Positions 54,659 through 62,628 of a DNA stretch of 64,000 nt are shown one piece after another; positions within the stretch are counted from its first letter, which is position 1; the number at the start of each line of letters is the position of its first letter. This DNA comes from Achromobacter sp. RTa. GTDB taxonomy: Bacteria; Pseudomonadota; Gammaproteobacteria; Burkholderiales; Burkholderiaceae_B. The notes beneath the pieces are model-generated. The model was given only the letters and a program-made list of their open reading frames with translations. It made no database searches and was not told where the DNA came from. Both the position numbers and the translations under genes were made by a program. The DNA is taken from contig NZ_JPYO01000041.1 in the NCBI RefSeq assembly GCF_000757485.1, positions 124,001-188,000 on the forward strand, given 5' to 3'.

Positions 54659-55492
54659 TCAGCCGTCCGTCGATACGGTGAGCGTCTCCCAAGCGCGGCG
54701 CTCGTCTTCCAAGGTCGCCTGGTTGGCGCGCACGAGAGCCAATGCATCGCTGCCGAGCAATAGATGCGCCGGCGCGCGATCCGCCGCGATCAGGGCGAGC
54801 ATCGCGCGCGCCGCCTTCACGGGATCGCCGAGTTGCTTGCCGCTCTTTTCTTCCCGCGCCCGCCGGACGGGGTCGAAGGTGGCGTCGTAGTCCGGGATCG
54901 AGCGAGGAGTCCGCGTCATCGAGCGCCCCGCCCAGTCCGTGCGGAAAGAGCCCGGCGCCACGGCGGTTACGGAGATGCCGAAGGGGGCGACTTCTTTGCC
55001 CAGGCTCTCCGAAATGCCTTCCAGCGCGAATTTGCTACCGCAGTAATAGGCAATCCCGGGCATCGTGATGAGCCCGCCCATCGACGTGATATTGAGGATG
55101 CGGCCGCGCCGGCGCGCGCGCATGAAGGGCAGGGCGGCCTTGATCATGGCGACGGCGCCAAACACATTTACGTCGAACTGCCGGCGCATCTCCGCCAGCG
55201 GCGATTCTTCCAGCACGCCCTCGTGCCCGTAGCCCGCATTGTTGACCAGGACGTCGATGGGGCCGATGTTCGCCTCGATCTCCGCGACCACGCCGTCAAT
55301 GCCGTCGAAGTCGGTGACGTCCAGTATGCGTCCAAAAGCGGACGATGCCGAAAGGGACTCGAAATCGCGCTTGGCCTGGGCGCTTCTTACCGTTCCTGCC
55401 ACCTTGTGGCCCGCGGCCAGCGCTTCCTCGGCCAGCGCCCGGCCGAATCCGCTGCTGACGCCCGTGATGAGCAGAATCTTGCTGGAAGCCAT
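54659..55492 (-). CDS. SDR-family oxidoreductase (classical)
   Basis: The protein has 277 residues. TGVSSGFGRAL is the cofactor motif, NNAGYG follows strand 4, the catalytic serine is in ITSMGGL, and Tyr/Lys are in YYCGSK. The layout is a complete classical short-chain dehydrogenase of unknown substrate. It is divergent from an AraC-type gene, a common regulator-target arrangement. Confidence 0.87.
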   Translation of the reverse strand: MASSKILLITGVSSGFGRALAEEALAAGHKVAGTVRSAQAKRDFESLSASSAFGRILDVTDFDGIDGVVAEIEANIGPIDVLVNNAGYGHEGVLEESPLAEMRRQFDVNVFGAVAMIKAALPFMRARRRGRILNITSMGGLITMPGIAYYCGSKFALEGISESLGKEVAPFGISVTAVAPGSFRTDWAGRSMTRTPRSIPDYDATFDPVRRAREEKSGKQLGDPVKAARAMLALIAADRAPAHLLLGSDALALVRANQATLEDERRAWETLTVSTDG

Positions 55493-55586
55493 GCTTGCTT
55501 CTCCAAAACGTTGTGTGGAGAATGCAGGTTAGTCTGAAGAAAAAAGGCATATAAGCTGTATATCGCTATATTTATTGCCTAAAACT

Positions 55587-56564
55587 ATGAACGCCAAGAC
55601 TATTCTTAAGCAATGTCCAGCTGCCCCCTCGTCCTCCGACGGGCGGGCGCGCACGATCGGGCTGCTGCGCGCGCTGGCGCCCATGGAGGGCTACAACCTG
55701 ACGGCGCTGCCAAGCGTGCGTATCCTGCGCTCCGACCGGGCGATGTCTCGCACGCCCGTGTTGTATGACCCCGGCATCGTCATCGTCTGCCAGGGCTGCA
55801 AACGGGGGTATTTCGGCGGGCGGCTGTATCAATACGACGAAGGTCACTATCTTGCCGTTTCGGTGCCGGTGCCCTTCAGCATGGAAACCGACGCGACGCG
55901 GGAACGGCCGCTGCTTGCGCTTTATCTACACCTTGATTTTTCAATGGCGGCGGAGCTGGCCGCGCAGATCGACGGCGAAGGCATGGCCGACCGCGCCAAT
56001 GCCCCCCAGAGCATGATGTCCACGCCGATGGACGCGGGGATGCAAACCTCGGTGCTGCGCTTTCTGGAAGCGATGTCCCGGCCGCTGGAGGCAGCCGTGC
56101 TCGGGCAGGGGCTGCTGCGCGAATTGTATTTCCGCGTGCTTACCGGGGCGCAAGGCGGAGCCATGCGGGAGGCGCTGGCAATGAGGGGGCAGTTCGGCCG
56201 GATCGGCAGGTCGCTGCGGCATATTCATGCCGCGTATGCCGAGCCGCTCGACGTGGCGCGGCTTGCCGAGGTGGCAGGGATGAGCGTCCCGAGCTTTCAC
56301 AGTCATTTCAAGGCAATTACCCACGCATCGCCGATGCAGTACGTGAAATCGACACGGCTGCATCAGGCGAGGCTGCTGATGGTGCGCCAGGACATGACGG
56401 CCGAGGCGGCCAGCCACGCCGTCGGGTACACGAGCGCTTCGCAGTTCAACCGGGAGTTCAAGCGGCTTTTCGGCCTGACGCCGGCGGCGGAGACGAAACG
56501 CATGCGAGAGAGCTTCGCCATTCCCGCGCCATTTCCGGGCGCAACCTATGTGTCCTCGCACTGA
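55587..56564 (+). CDS. AraC-family transcriptional regulator
   Basis: The protein has 325 residues. The N-terminal part (about residues 30-190) is an AraC_N-type sensor domain. The C-terminal pair of helix-turn-helix motifs is LDVARLAEVAGMSVPSFHSHFK and AEAASHAVGYTSASQFNREFKRLFG. It is divergent from the SDR gene, which it probably activates. ATG 55587 is used; an upstream in-frame TTG is less likely. Confidence 0.88.
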   Translation: MNAKTILKQCPAAPSSSDGRARTIGLLRALAPMEGYNLTALPSVRILRSDRAMSRTPVLYDPGIVIVCQGCKRGYFGGRLYQYDEGHYLAVSVPVPFSMETDATRERPLLALYLHLDFSMAAELAAQIDGEGMADRANAPQSMMSTPMDAGMQTSVLRFLEAMSRPLEAAVLGQGLLRELYFRVLTGAQGGAMREALAMRGQFGRIGRSLRHIHAAYAEPLDVARLAEVAGMSVPSFHSHFKAITHASPMQYVKSTRLHQARLLMVRQDMTAEAASHAVGYTSASQFNREFKRLFGLTPAAETKRMRESFAIPAPFPGATYVSSH

Positions 56565-56568
56565 GGCC

Positions 56569-56593
56569 GCCGCAAACTTCGATCTTTTGCGGC
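56569..56593. terminator. Hairpin after the AraC-type gene
   Basis: GCCGCAAA (56569-56576) and TTTGCGGC (56586-56593) pair perfectly around a nine-base loop, five bases past the AraC stop codon. There is no long T-tract after it. It is a likely transcription end or message-stabilising structure. Confidence 0.5.
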
Positions 56594-56647
56594 CGCAGTT
56601 GAGGCTGGCCTGAGCGCCAGCGGCGGCCGGGCCGCGCCTTGACATAG

Positions 56648-56671
56648 AACCGACCAACTAGTAGATTGGTT
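56648..56671. promoter_or_regulatory. Palindromic operator upstream of the TetR gene
   Basis: A 24-base imperfect palindrome beginning AACCGACCAACTAGT and ending ATTGGTT, centred on CTAG. It matches the site at 57390-57413 at 20 of 24 positions. It lies 82 bases before the TetR start codon, so it is the likely autoregulatory site. Confidence 0.7.
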
Positions 56672-56752
56672 TCGGGCGGCCGCACTGAAGAACTTCCTGC
56701 CGCTTGCGTTGGCCGCGCGCCTCGCCTTTTCCGTGAACAAGAGTGGATTCCT

Positions 56753-57340
56753 ATGAGTTTGGAGCTTTCCCCCAGGGCAATCGAGATCGTCGAACAGACC
56801 AGGCAGCTGCTCGCCGCTGGCGGCTATCACGGGTTCAGCTATGCGGATGTGTCGGAACGGGTCCGCATCGGCAAGCCCAGCATCCATCATCATTTCCCGA
56901 CCAAGGCGGACCTGGTCCTCACCGTCGTCGTGCAGCATCGCGAGCAGGCCCGGGAGGGGTTCGCGGCGCTCGACCAACACGTCCAGGACCCTCAAGGGCG
57001 TCTGACGGCATACGCTGACTATTGGGCCAATTGCATACGAGAAGGCACGATGTCCATGTGCATTTGCGCGATGCTGGCCGCGGAATTGCACATGGTTCCC
57101 CAGCCGATCGCCGACGAGGTGCGCGCCTATTTCGGCGAGTTGACCGCCTGGATCGCGTCGGTGCTGGAAAGCGGAACCGCCAAGGGGCAATTCCATCTGC
57201 GCGATAGCGTCCAGGTGGAAGCGCAGGCCTTCATGTCGACTATCCACGGAGCGATGCTGACCGCGCGGGCGCTCGGCGATCCCGACGCATTCGCATCCAT
57301 TTCGCGCGCGGCCATTGGCCAGCTGACCGTCCCGCGTTGA
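56753..57340 (+). CDS. TetR-family transcriptional regulator
   Basis: The protein has 195 residues. The helix-turn-helix is FSYADVSERVRIGKPSIHHHFPTK near residues 28-52. Two matching palindromes flank the gene, one before it and one before the membrane-protein gene downstream, so it probably represses itself and that gene. A terminator separates the two genes, so the second palindrome would serve its own promoter. ATG 56753 is used; the upstream open frame passes through the operator. Confidence 0.9.
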   Translation: MSLELSPRAIEIVEQTRQLLAAGGYHGFSYADVSERVRIGKPSIHHHFPTKADLVLTVVVQHREQAREGFAALDQHVQDPQGRLTAYADYWANCIREGTMSMCICAMLAAELHMVPQPIADEVRAYFGELTAWIASVLESGTAKGQFHLRDSVQVEAQAFMSTIHGAMLTARALGDPDAFASISRAAIGQLTVPR

Positions 57341-57355
57341 GAACGATGAGTGGAG

Positions 57356-57382
57356 CGCGCGTCCAGCGGCGCGTTTTTTTTT
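57356..57382 (+). terminator. Rho-independent terminator of the TetR gene
   Basis: CGCGC (57356-57360) pairs with GCGCG (57369-57373) around an eight-base loop, followed by nine T (57374-57382). It lies 15 bases past the TetR stop codon. Confidence 0.75.
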
Positions 57383-57389
57383 CACCATT

Positions 57390-57413
57390 AACCGATCAAC
57401 TAGTTGGTTGTTT
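57390..57413. promoter_or_regulatory. Second palindromic operator, before the membrane-protein gene
   Basis: A 24-base site beginning AACCGATCAACTAGTTGGTT that matches the operator at 56648-56671. Its core CAACTAGTTG is a perfect palindrome. It lies 99 bases before the start at 57512, directly after the TetR terminator. Confidence 0.7.
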
Positions 57414-57511
57414 TTTGGATTCCCTACGGGCTGATTGCTATGCCTGCCCGCATCCCCCGCATCGCCTCCGGTCCAGTGGCTGGAGCGGGCGTTTTCAAGG
57501 AGCTCACGTTC

Positions 57512-58042
57512 ATGCCTCATCCCATTTCCACCTTGGGGGCAACGCACACCCTCATCAGCCTCGTGCCCGCCGCCGTCGGCCTGTACAGTTTTGCGCGGTA
57601 TCGAGGGATCGACGCCGCCACGCGCGCCGGCAGGATCTATCTGGGCGGCTTGCTGCTGGCCGTGCTCACCTCATTCGGGTTGTCCAGTTCCGGGGGCGTC
57701 AATGCCGGACATGTGCTGGGCATCCTGGCGTTGGTCTCGGTATTGGGCGCGCTGCTCGTCCAGCGGCTGCTCCCGCTGTCGCGCGCACAGCCCTATCTGT
57801 CCCAGTTGGGGTTCTCTTTCAGCTTTTTCCTGATGTGGGTTCCCGGGATCGCGGAAACGCTGACGCGGCTGCCCGTCTCCCATCCGCTTGCCGATGGCCC
57901 TCAGTCTCCGCTGGTGCGCGGGGCGCTGGCCGCGTGGCTCGCGTTTTTCGTGGTGGGCGTCATGGCCCAGATGCTCTGGATCAAATCCACCCGAAGCGAG
58001 ACGCAGCGTGAGCGATCGCGTCCGGCCAAGGAACTTCCATGA
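57512..58042 (+). CDS. Membrane protein of unknown function, probable TetR target
   Basis: The protein has 176 residues and I do not recognise a named family. About five hydrophobic segments are seen (roughly residues 8-26, 39-57, 65-86, 94-113, 132-153), with a charged C-terminal tail (KSTRSETQRERSRPAKE). AAGGAGCTCACGTTC before ATG 57512 is a good ribosome binding site. Its promoter region holds the second TetR-type palindrome. Its stop overlaps the start of the next gene (ATGA). It may be a transporter-like or stress-related membrane protein; that is a guess from topology only. Confidence 0.7.
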   Translation: MPHPISTLGATHTLISLVPAAVGLYSFARYRGIDAATRAGRIYLGGLLLAVLTSFGLSSSGGVNAGHVLGILALVSVLGALLVQRLLPLSRAQPYLSQLGFSFSFFLMWVPGIAETLTRLPVSHPLADGPQSPLVRGALAAWLAFFVVGVMAQMLWIKSTRSETQRERSRPAKELP

Positions 58043-58611
58043 GTTCCGCCGCGCTTGATCCGATCGGCCCCGCCCGTATCGACGATATCCAGAGCCGCGC
58101 CCAGGCCGGCTCCGATCGCGTGGCGCGCGCGCAGGCGCCATCGTTCGCGTTGATCCACGCCGCGCGCCAGCCGCCCGCGGCGTCGGCCGCTCCGCATGAA
58201 AGGGCGGCCAGCGGAGGGCACGGGGGTCCCGGCGAGCCCGTCGATACGCTGCGCGATCAGTACACGGCCCATTGCTTGCAGAACGCCATCCAGGCTTTCC
58301 ATGACCGGCAGACCATGCTGGCGGCGCTTGCCATAGCGGCCAATCAGGCCCAGCGGGACGAACTGGCAGAGCTGCAGGCGCGCGCGTCGGCGGCCAATGA
58401 CCTGGGCACGATCCAGGGCCTGCTGCCGCTGCAACCGTATCGTTTCGCGGTGGGCGTTGCGCTGGTCGTTCCGCCGCAATTGGCCGCCGCAGCCTCTGCG
58501 GCGCCGGCCATGGTAGGCCCCGTTGCGCAGACCGCGGCGCCGCGCAACGCCACCGACGATGCATACAGCGCCGACCCCGCCGCGCGCGAGCGCGCCCGCA
58601 ACCCGAGATAG
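58039..58611 (+). CDS. Hypothetical protein, alanine-rich
   Basis: The protein has 190 residues and no recognised domain. The N-terminal third is Ala/Pro-rich and low in complexity. A central, probably helical stretch follows (around residues 70-125, with DQYTAHCLQNAIQAFHDRQ). No signal peptide or clear membrane helix is seen. Its ATG overlaps the stop of the membrane-protein gene (ATGA), the best evidence that it is real and belongs to the same unit. A shorter overlapping frame on the other strand is not credible. Confidence 0.5.
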   Translation: MSSAALDPIGPARIDDIQSRAQAGSDRVARAQAPSFALIHAARQPPAASAAPHERAASGGHGGPGEPVDTLRDQYTAHCLQNAIQAFHDRQTMLAALAIAANQAQRDELAELQARASAANDLGTIQGLLPLQPYRFAVGVALVVPPQLAAAASAAPAMVGPVAQTAAPRNATDDAYSADPAARERARNPR

Positions 58612-58661
58612 GCGGGGCGGCCTGGCGCGGGGAAGCAACAGGGCGCCGGGTCGCGCCCGCC

Positions 58662-59216
58662 TCAGCGGCCGCGTGTCATCGATTGCAGCACGCCGTCACG
58701 CCGTATCCATCCATGGAACAGCGCCGCCGCAAGATGCAGCAGTACCGTCGCAAACAGCAGGAAGGCCAGGTAGCGGTGGGCGCCGCGCAGCCAGGCGAAC
58801 AAGGCGGCATCGGCCGGCGCGATGGGCGGCAACTGCCAACTGCCCACCGTCACCGGATAGCCCCCGGCCGAGACCATGGCCCAACCGATCAGCGGCATCG
58901 CGAACATCAGCGCATACAGCAAAATGTGCGAGGCGAGGGCGGCATGGCGCTGCCACGCCGGCATGTCGGAAGGCAGGGCGGGCGCCCCTTTGTACAGCCG
59001 CGTGCCTAGGCGGACGCATACCAGCACCAGCAGCGCCGCGCCCAAGGGCTTGTGGATCTGCAGCAGCCATTGATGCCGCTCGGAGACCGAGGCCACCATG
59101 CCCACGCCGATGAACAGCATGGCGATGATGCCGATCGCCATCAGCCAGTGCAGCAGGCGGGAAAGCAGGCTGAACCGGGCCGGAGCTTGATGGATTGAAT
59201 AGTCTGGCAGGCTCAT
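58662..59216 (-). CDS. Cytochrome b561 family protein
   Basis: The protein has 184 residues with four membrane helices. Heme-ligand histidines are at LSRLLHWLMAIGI, LLQIHKPLGAALL, ALASHILLYALM and GAHRYLAFLL. It is an inner-membrane b-type cytochrome that moves electrons from quinol, often to a periplasmic peroxidase. Its start overlaps the stop of the catalase-like gene (ATGA), and the two form a unit under an ECF-type promoter. Here it likely reduces that peroxidase; this is inferred from the coupling. Confidence 0.88.
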   Translation of the reverse strand: MSLPDYSIHQAPARFSLLSRLLHWLMAIGIIAMLFIGVGMVASVSERHQWLLQIHKPLGAALLVLVCVRLGTRLYKGAPALPSDMPAWQRHAALASHILLYALMFAMPLIGWAMVSAGGYPVTVGSWQLPPIAPADAALFAWLRGAHRYLAFLLFATVLLHLAAALFHGWIRRDGVLQSMTRGR

Positions 59217-60316
59217 TGCGCGCGCTCCGGTTGGTTCGAATGGGATGAGGCCCGGGAGTCTTGAGGAGGCCCTTCGCCCGTGCGGCGTTCATAGGACGTG
59301 GCATAGGCGGCCGAACGCGCCGGCAATAGCGGGTCGTCGGAAATGGCCATGCCGCGTGGCAATATGGTCGGGTCGTAATTCACGTCGCGGCATGGGCCTT
59401 CGTCCTGCGGGACGCTGCGGGTGATCACCACGGTGCCGGCATCGACGGTGGGGCGATCCTCCGGCCATTGCCGGGTGGCGTCGCGGGTGGAATCCTCCGC
59501 GGTTCCCAGCGTCATCAGCAGGCGCCAGCGCAAAGGGCCTTGCTCCAGGCGTTGCCGTAGATCGGCCTGCAGGTAATCGGCGCCGTGCCCCGGCTCGGCC
59601 AAGGGCGCGGCCGCGGCTTCCAGCGGCGCCAGGCGCCAGCGCACGGGCTGCCGCTTGCCTTGCGCATCGACAAGGTAAAAGGCGTTCAGGCCGTAATAGC
59701 TTTCGGTGGCGTAGCTGGCCGAAGGCTTGGCCGTCTTGGCCCATGCCCGGAATGCCGCCGTCTCGGGGTGCGCCGCGAAGAAGGCCTGCATGCGCTGCGG
59801 ATCGGGCTTGCCCGTCTTGGGATCGGGGCGCGCGGCAAGCTGCTGGTCGTAGAACGCCTGCGGGGTGTTCAGCGGGAACACCGGCATGCTGTTCATGCCG
59901 GTGCGCCATTGTTCGCCGTCGGCGGAGGTGAATTGCAGGGCGAAACTGCGGATGGGAACACTGGAATCGGGCGCAAACGGATTGCCGCCCGGCAAGGCCA
60001 GCCGGCCCACCACCGGCGTGTTGCCCGGCGCGAATACCGCTGCCGTGGACAGGGATTGCGCAGCGCCGCTGCTTTCGAAGCGGCCGACGACACAGACTCC
60101 TTTTGCGTGATTGCGGCGAAAGCCCGCATGAACGCCGCTATTGGCTTCCAGGGCGTCCACCACCCGGGCCGGCGTCAGCCGCTGCGGGTCCAGCCAGCCG
60201 CCCACATACGCGAAGGCCGCTCCCGAGAACAGCACGATGGCGCCGATCGCGCCCAGCCGTAGGCTGGTTTGCCGGGCATTTAGCGGCCTGGCTTCGCTTT
60301 TAGGTCCTTGCTGCAT
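59213..60316 (-). CDS. srpA: Catalase-family peroxidase with membrane anchor (SrpA-like)
   Basis: The protein has 367 residues. A membrane anchor lies at residues 21-41, so the enzyme faces the periplasm. The distal histidine is in RRNHAKGVCVVG near residue 69, and the heme-tyrosine segment is RSAAYATSYERR near the C-terminus. FALQFTSADGEQWRTGMNSMPVF is a catalase-core block. The compact core without the C-terminal flavodoxin region is that of catalase-related peroxidases. Its promoter mirrors that of the ECF sigma gene. Confidence 0.88.
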   Translation of the reverse strand: MQQGPKSEARPLNARQTSLRLGAIGAIVLFSGAAFAYVGGWLDPQRLTPARVVDALEANSGVHAGFRRNHAKGVCVVGRFESSGAAQSLSTAAVFAPGNTPVVGRLALPGGNPFAPDSSVPIRSFALQFTSADGEQWRTGMNSMPVFPLNTPQAFYDQQLAARPDPKTGKPDPQRMQAFFAAHPETAAFRAWAKTAKPSASYATESYYGLNAFYLVDAQGKRQPVRWRLAPLEAAAAPLAEPGHGADYLQADLRQRLEQGPLRWRLLMTLGTAEDSTRDATRQWPEDRPTVDAGTVVITRSVPQDEGPCRDVNYDPTILPRGMAISDDPLLPARSAAYATSYERRTGEGPPQDSRASSHSNQPERAQ

Positions 60317-60351
60317 GAGGCTCCTTGCCCATGGGGCGCTGATTACCCCTG

Positions 60352-60379
60352 TAGGACGGCAGGCGAAAAAATTTATTCC
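60352..60379 (-). promoter_or_regulatory. ECF-type promoter of the peroxidase/cytochrome b561 unit
   Basis: On the minus strand GGAATAA (60379-60373), 14 bases, then CGTCCTA (60358-60352). It matches the divergent promoter at 60385-60412 in both boxes and spacing. The -10 box is 36 bases before the srpA start. Confidence 0.7.
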
Positions 60380-60384
60380 CCTAT

Positions 60385-60412
60385 GGAATAAGCCCGTCCG
60401 GGCGGCGTCTTA
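60385..60412 (+). promoter_or_regulatory. ECF-type promoter of the sigma/anti-sigma unit
   Basis: GGAATAA (60385-60391), 14 bases, then CGTCTTA (60406-60412). The layout is that of an ECF sigma promoter, so the sigma factor encoded downstream probably drives its own gene. The -35 box is only five bases from the -35 box of the divergent promoter. Confidence 0.7.
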
Positions 60413-60470
60413 CTGTATTGGCCTGTAAGCTTGTGGCGCCACGGGCGCTGGCCTGGACGGAAATCCCGAC

Positions 60471-61040
60471 ATGATTCGACCGGCACGCATGCCGACACAC
60501 GACCCGGTATCCATAGACGACGCAGCACCGGCGGACGAGTTGTCCGACGCTGTGCTGCGCCAGCTATTGCCGCGCCTGCGGCGGTTCGCCCTGCGCCTGG
60601 CGCGCGACCCGGTATCGGCGGACGACCTGGTGCAGTCCACGCTGGAAAGGGCCTTGACGCGCTGGCCCAGCCGCCGCCCGCAAGGCGATGTGCGGGCCTG
60701 GCTGTTCACGATCCTGTACCGGCAGTTCCTGGACGGCCAGCGCCGGACGCGCCGATATGCGCGGCTGCTCGACTGGTTCGCCGGATCCGATGCGGCAGCG
60801 CCCTCGGCGGAGCGCGAGGCGATTGCGCGGTCTTCGCTGGATGTTTTCGAGCGCCTGCCCGAGGCCCAGCGCACGCTGCTGTGGTTGGTCTGCGTGGAGG
60901 GCCTGAGCTACAAGGCCGTGGCCGACCTGTTCGACGTTCCGCTGGGCACCGTGATGTCGCGCCTGTCCCGCGCGCGCAGCGCCCTGCGCGACCTGCACGA
61001 GGGCCAGGCCGGCGAGGCCCACCTGAGGATACTGAAATGA
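60471..61040 (+). CDS. ECF-type RNA polymerase sigma factor
   Basis: The protein has 189 residues. Region 2 includes DPVSADDLVQSTLERALTRW and RAWLFTILYRQFLD. Region 4 includes GLSYKAVADLFDVPLGTVMSRLSRARSALR. No region 3 is present, as usual for ECF factors. Its stop overlaps the anti-sigma start (ATGA). The mirrored promoters suggest that it controls itself and the divergent peroxidase/cytochrome b561 unit, probably in oxidative stress. An internal ATG at 60489 could be the true start. Confidence 0.92.
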   Translation: MIRPARMPTHDPVSIDDAAPADELSDAVLRQLLPRLRRFALRLARDPVSADDLVQSTLERALTRWPSRRPQGDVRAWLFTILYRQFLDGQRRTRRYARLLDWFAGSDAAAPSAEREAIARSSLDVFERLPEAQRTLLWLVCVEGLSYKAVADLFDVPLGTVMSRLSRARSALRDLHEGQAGEAHLRILK

Positions 61041-61786
61041 GCAACAGACCTATCGACGATCTGGTTCGCAATGCGTTCGTGGACGGGCAACTGGACCCCG
61101 CGCAGCAGCAAGAGGTGCAAGCCTACCTGCAGGCGCATCCCGATCAGGCGCGGGAATTGTCCGCCTGGCAGCGCGATGCGCAGCGGCTGCGCGCGATGGC
61201 CAGCCAGGACAGCCTGCCGCCCAATCCCGCGCTGGACCCCGCCGCGGTGCGCGCGCGGCTGCGCACCCGCTCGCGCCGCCGCCTGGCGATGGCGGCCAGC
61301 CTGGTGATGGCCGTGGCGATAGGCGGCGTAACAGGCTGGAGCGCGCGGGACATGGCCGCCGCGAACCGGATGGCCCCGATGCAGGACGCGATGCAAGCCT
61401 ATCGCATGTTTGCCTCGGCGGACGCGCCCCGGCCGGACCTGCGCGCCGACGCCGGCGACCTCCAGGCCTGGCTGGACGGCTACTTCTCCCGCGCCCAGCG
61501 CCTGCCCGACCTGAGCGCCAGCGGCTTCAAGCCCGTCGCCGGGCGCCTGCTGGCCACCGACCAGGGGCCGGCCGCACTCGTGATCTACGAAAATGCCGGG
61601 CAGCGCGCCACGTTCTACATCCGCCCGCCCGGCCCCGGCAATCAATTCCTGCCGCAAGGCAGCCGGCGCGACGGCGACCTACAGGCCCGCTACTGGTCAG
61701 GGCAGGGCTACAACTATGCGTTGGTGACGTCGGGCGATGACCCATCGGGCGCGTCTGCGCTGGTTCCCAATGCCGTGCCCAGTTAG
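61037..61786 (+). CDS. Membrane-anchored anti-sigma factor
   Basis: The protein has 249 residues. The N-terminal cytoplasmic part (residues 1-80) has the helical look of an anti-sigma domain ([25 protein letters not shown]). One membrane helix lies at about 84-101 ([18 protein letters not shown]), followed by a periplasmic domain that may sense stress. The HxxxCxxC of zinc-binding anti-sigma factors is absent. Start and sigma stop overlap (ATGA). Its 3' end shares four bases with the convergent arsH gene. Confidence 0.85.
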   Translation: MSNRPIDDLVRNAFVDGQLDPAQQQEVQAYLQAHPDQARELSAWQRDAQRLRAMASQDSLPPNPALDPAAVRARLRTRSRRRLAMAASLVMAVAIGGVTGWSARDMAAANRMAPMQDAMQAYRMFASADAPRPDLRADAGDLQAWLDGYFSRAQRLPDLSASGFKPVAGRLLATDQGPAALVIYENAGQRATFYIRPPGPGNQFLPQGSRRDGDLQARYWSGQGYNYALVTSGDDPSGASALVPNAVPS

Positions 61787-62523
61787 GCGGCCGCCGCGTT
61801 TTCTTTGCGTTCGCTATAGCGGTCCACCAGATACGGCGAGGCATCGCGTGTAAGCAAGGTGAATTTCATCAGTTCCTCGACGACGTCGACCACCCGGTCA
61901 TAGTAGGGCGAAGGCTTCATGCGCCCCGAATCGTCGAACTCCTGATAGGCCTTGGCCACCGACGACTGATTCGGAATGGTCAGCATCCGCATCCAGCGGC
62001 CCAGCACGCGCATCTGATTCACGGCGTTGAAGGACTGCGATCCGCCCGACACCTGCATGACCGCAAGCGTCTTGCCCTGGGTCGGGCGCACCGCGCCCAC
62101 CGACAGCGGAATCCAGTCGATCTGCGTCTTCATCAAGCCGGTCATCGCGCCGTGGCGTTCCGGCGAGCTCCAGACCATGCCTTCCGCCCACTGGACCAGC
62201 TCATGCAATTCACGCACCTTGGGATGGCCCTCGCTGGAGGCATCGTCGACCAGCGGCAGGCCGGAGGGGTTGAACAGGCGGGTTTCGCCGCCCAGGGCCC
62301 GGAGCAGGCGGGCCGCCTCCTCGGCGACCAGGCGGCTGTAGGATCGTTCGCGCAACGATCCGTACAGCAGCAGAAAGCGCGGCGGATGGGTGGCCCGCCG
62401 GGGCGGGAACAGCGCGGCGGCGTCCGGGCGCTGGAACAGCGACGCATCGATGTTGGGCGTTTCCGCGAGCGCATTGCGCGAGGCCTCGCGGGCGGCCGCG
62501 TGATGGATGGTGGTGGAACTCAT
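61783..62523 (-). CDS. arsH: NADPH-dependent FMN reductase ArsH
   Basis: The protein has 246 residues. [23 protein letters not shown] is the FMN-binding signature, with [20 protein letters not shown] and [12 protein letters not shown] typical of ArsH. ArsH reduces quinones or oxidises trivalent organoarsenicals with NADPH. It is the third gene of the ars unit, 105 bases after acr3. ATG 62523 (MSSTTIHH) was chosen over an upstream frame that overlaps the acr3 end. Confidence 0.92.
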   Translation of the reverse strand: MSSTTIHHAAAREASRNALAETPNIDASLFQRPDAAALFPPRRATHPPRFLLLYGSLRERSYSRLVAEEAARLLRALGGETRLFNPSGLPLVDDASSEGHPKVRELHELVQWAEGMVWSSPERHGAMTGLMKTQIDWIPLSVGAVRPTQGKTLAVMQVSGGSQSFNAVNQMRVLGRWMRMLTIPNQSSVAKAYQEFDDSGRMKPSPYYDRVVDVVEELMKFTLLTRDASPYLVDRYSERKENAAAA

Positions 62524-62628
62524 GAGATGCCTTTGTTGATGCAAGACTGAAACGTCAATCGGCCGAAGGCGTCGGTGCTCTTGTCCGCCGGCCCGGCGAT
62601 GGCGCCGGTATTCGCCATGCTGCACGGA

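Noticed and set aside
57901..58638. 245-codon minus-strand frame opposite the alanine-rich hypothetical gene
   Set aside because: It extends antisense into the membrane-protein gene and has no recognisable domain; the plus-strand frame has ATGA coupling.
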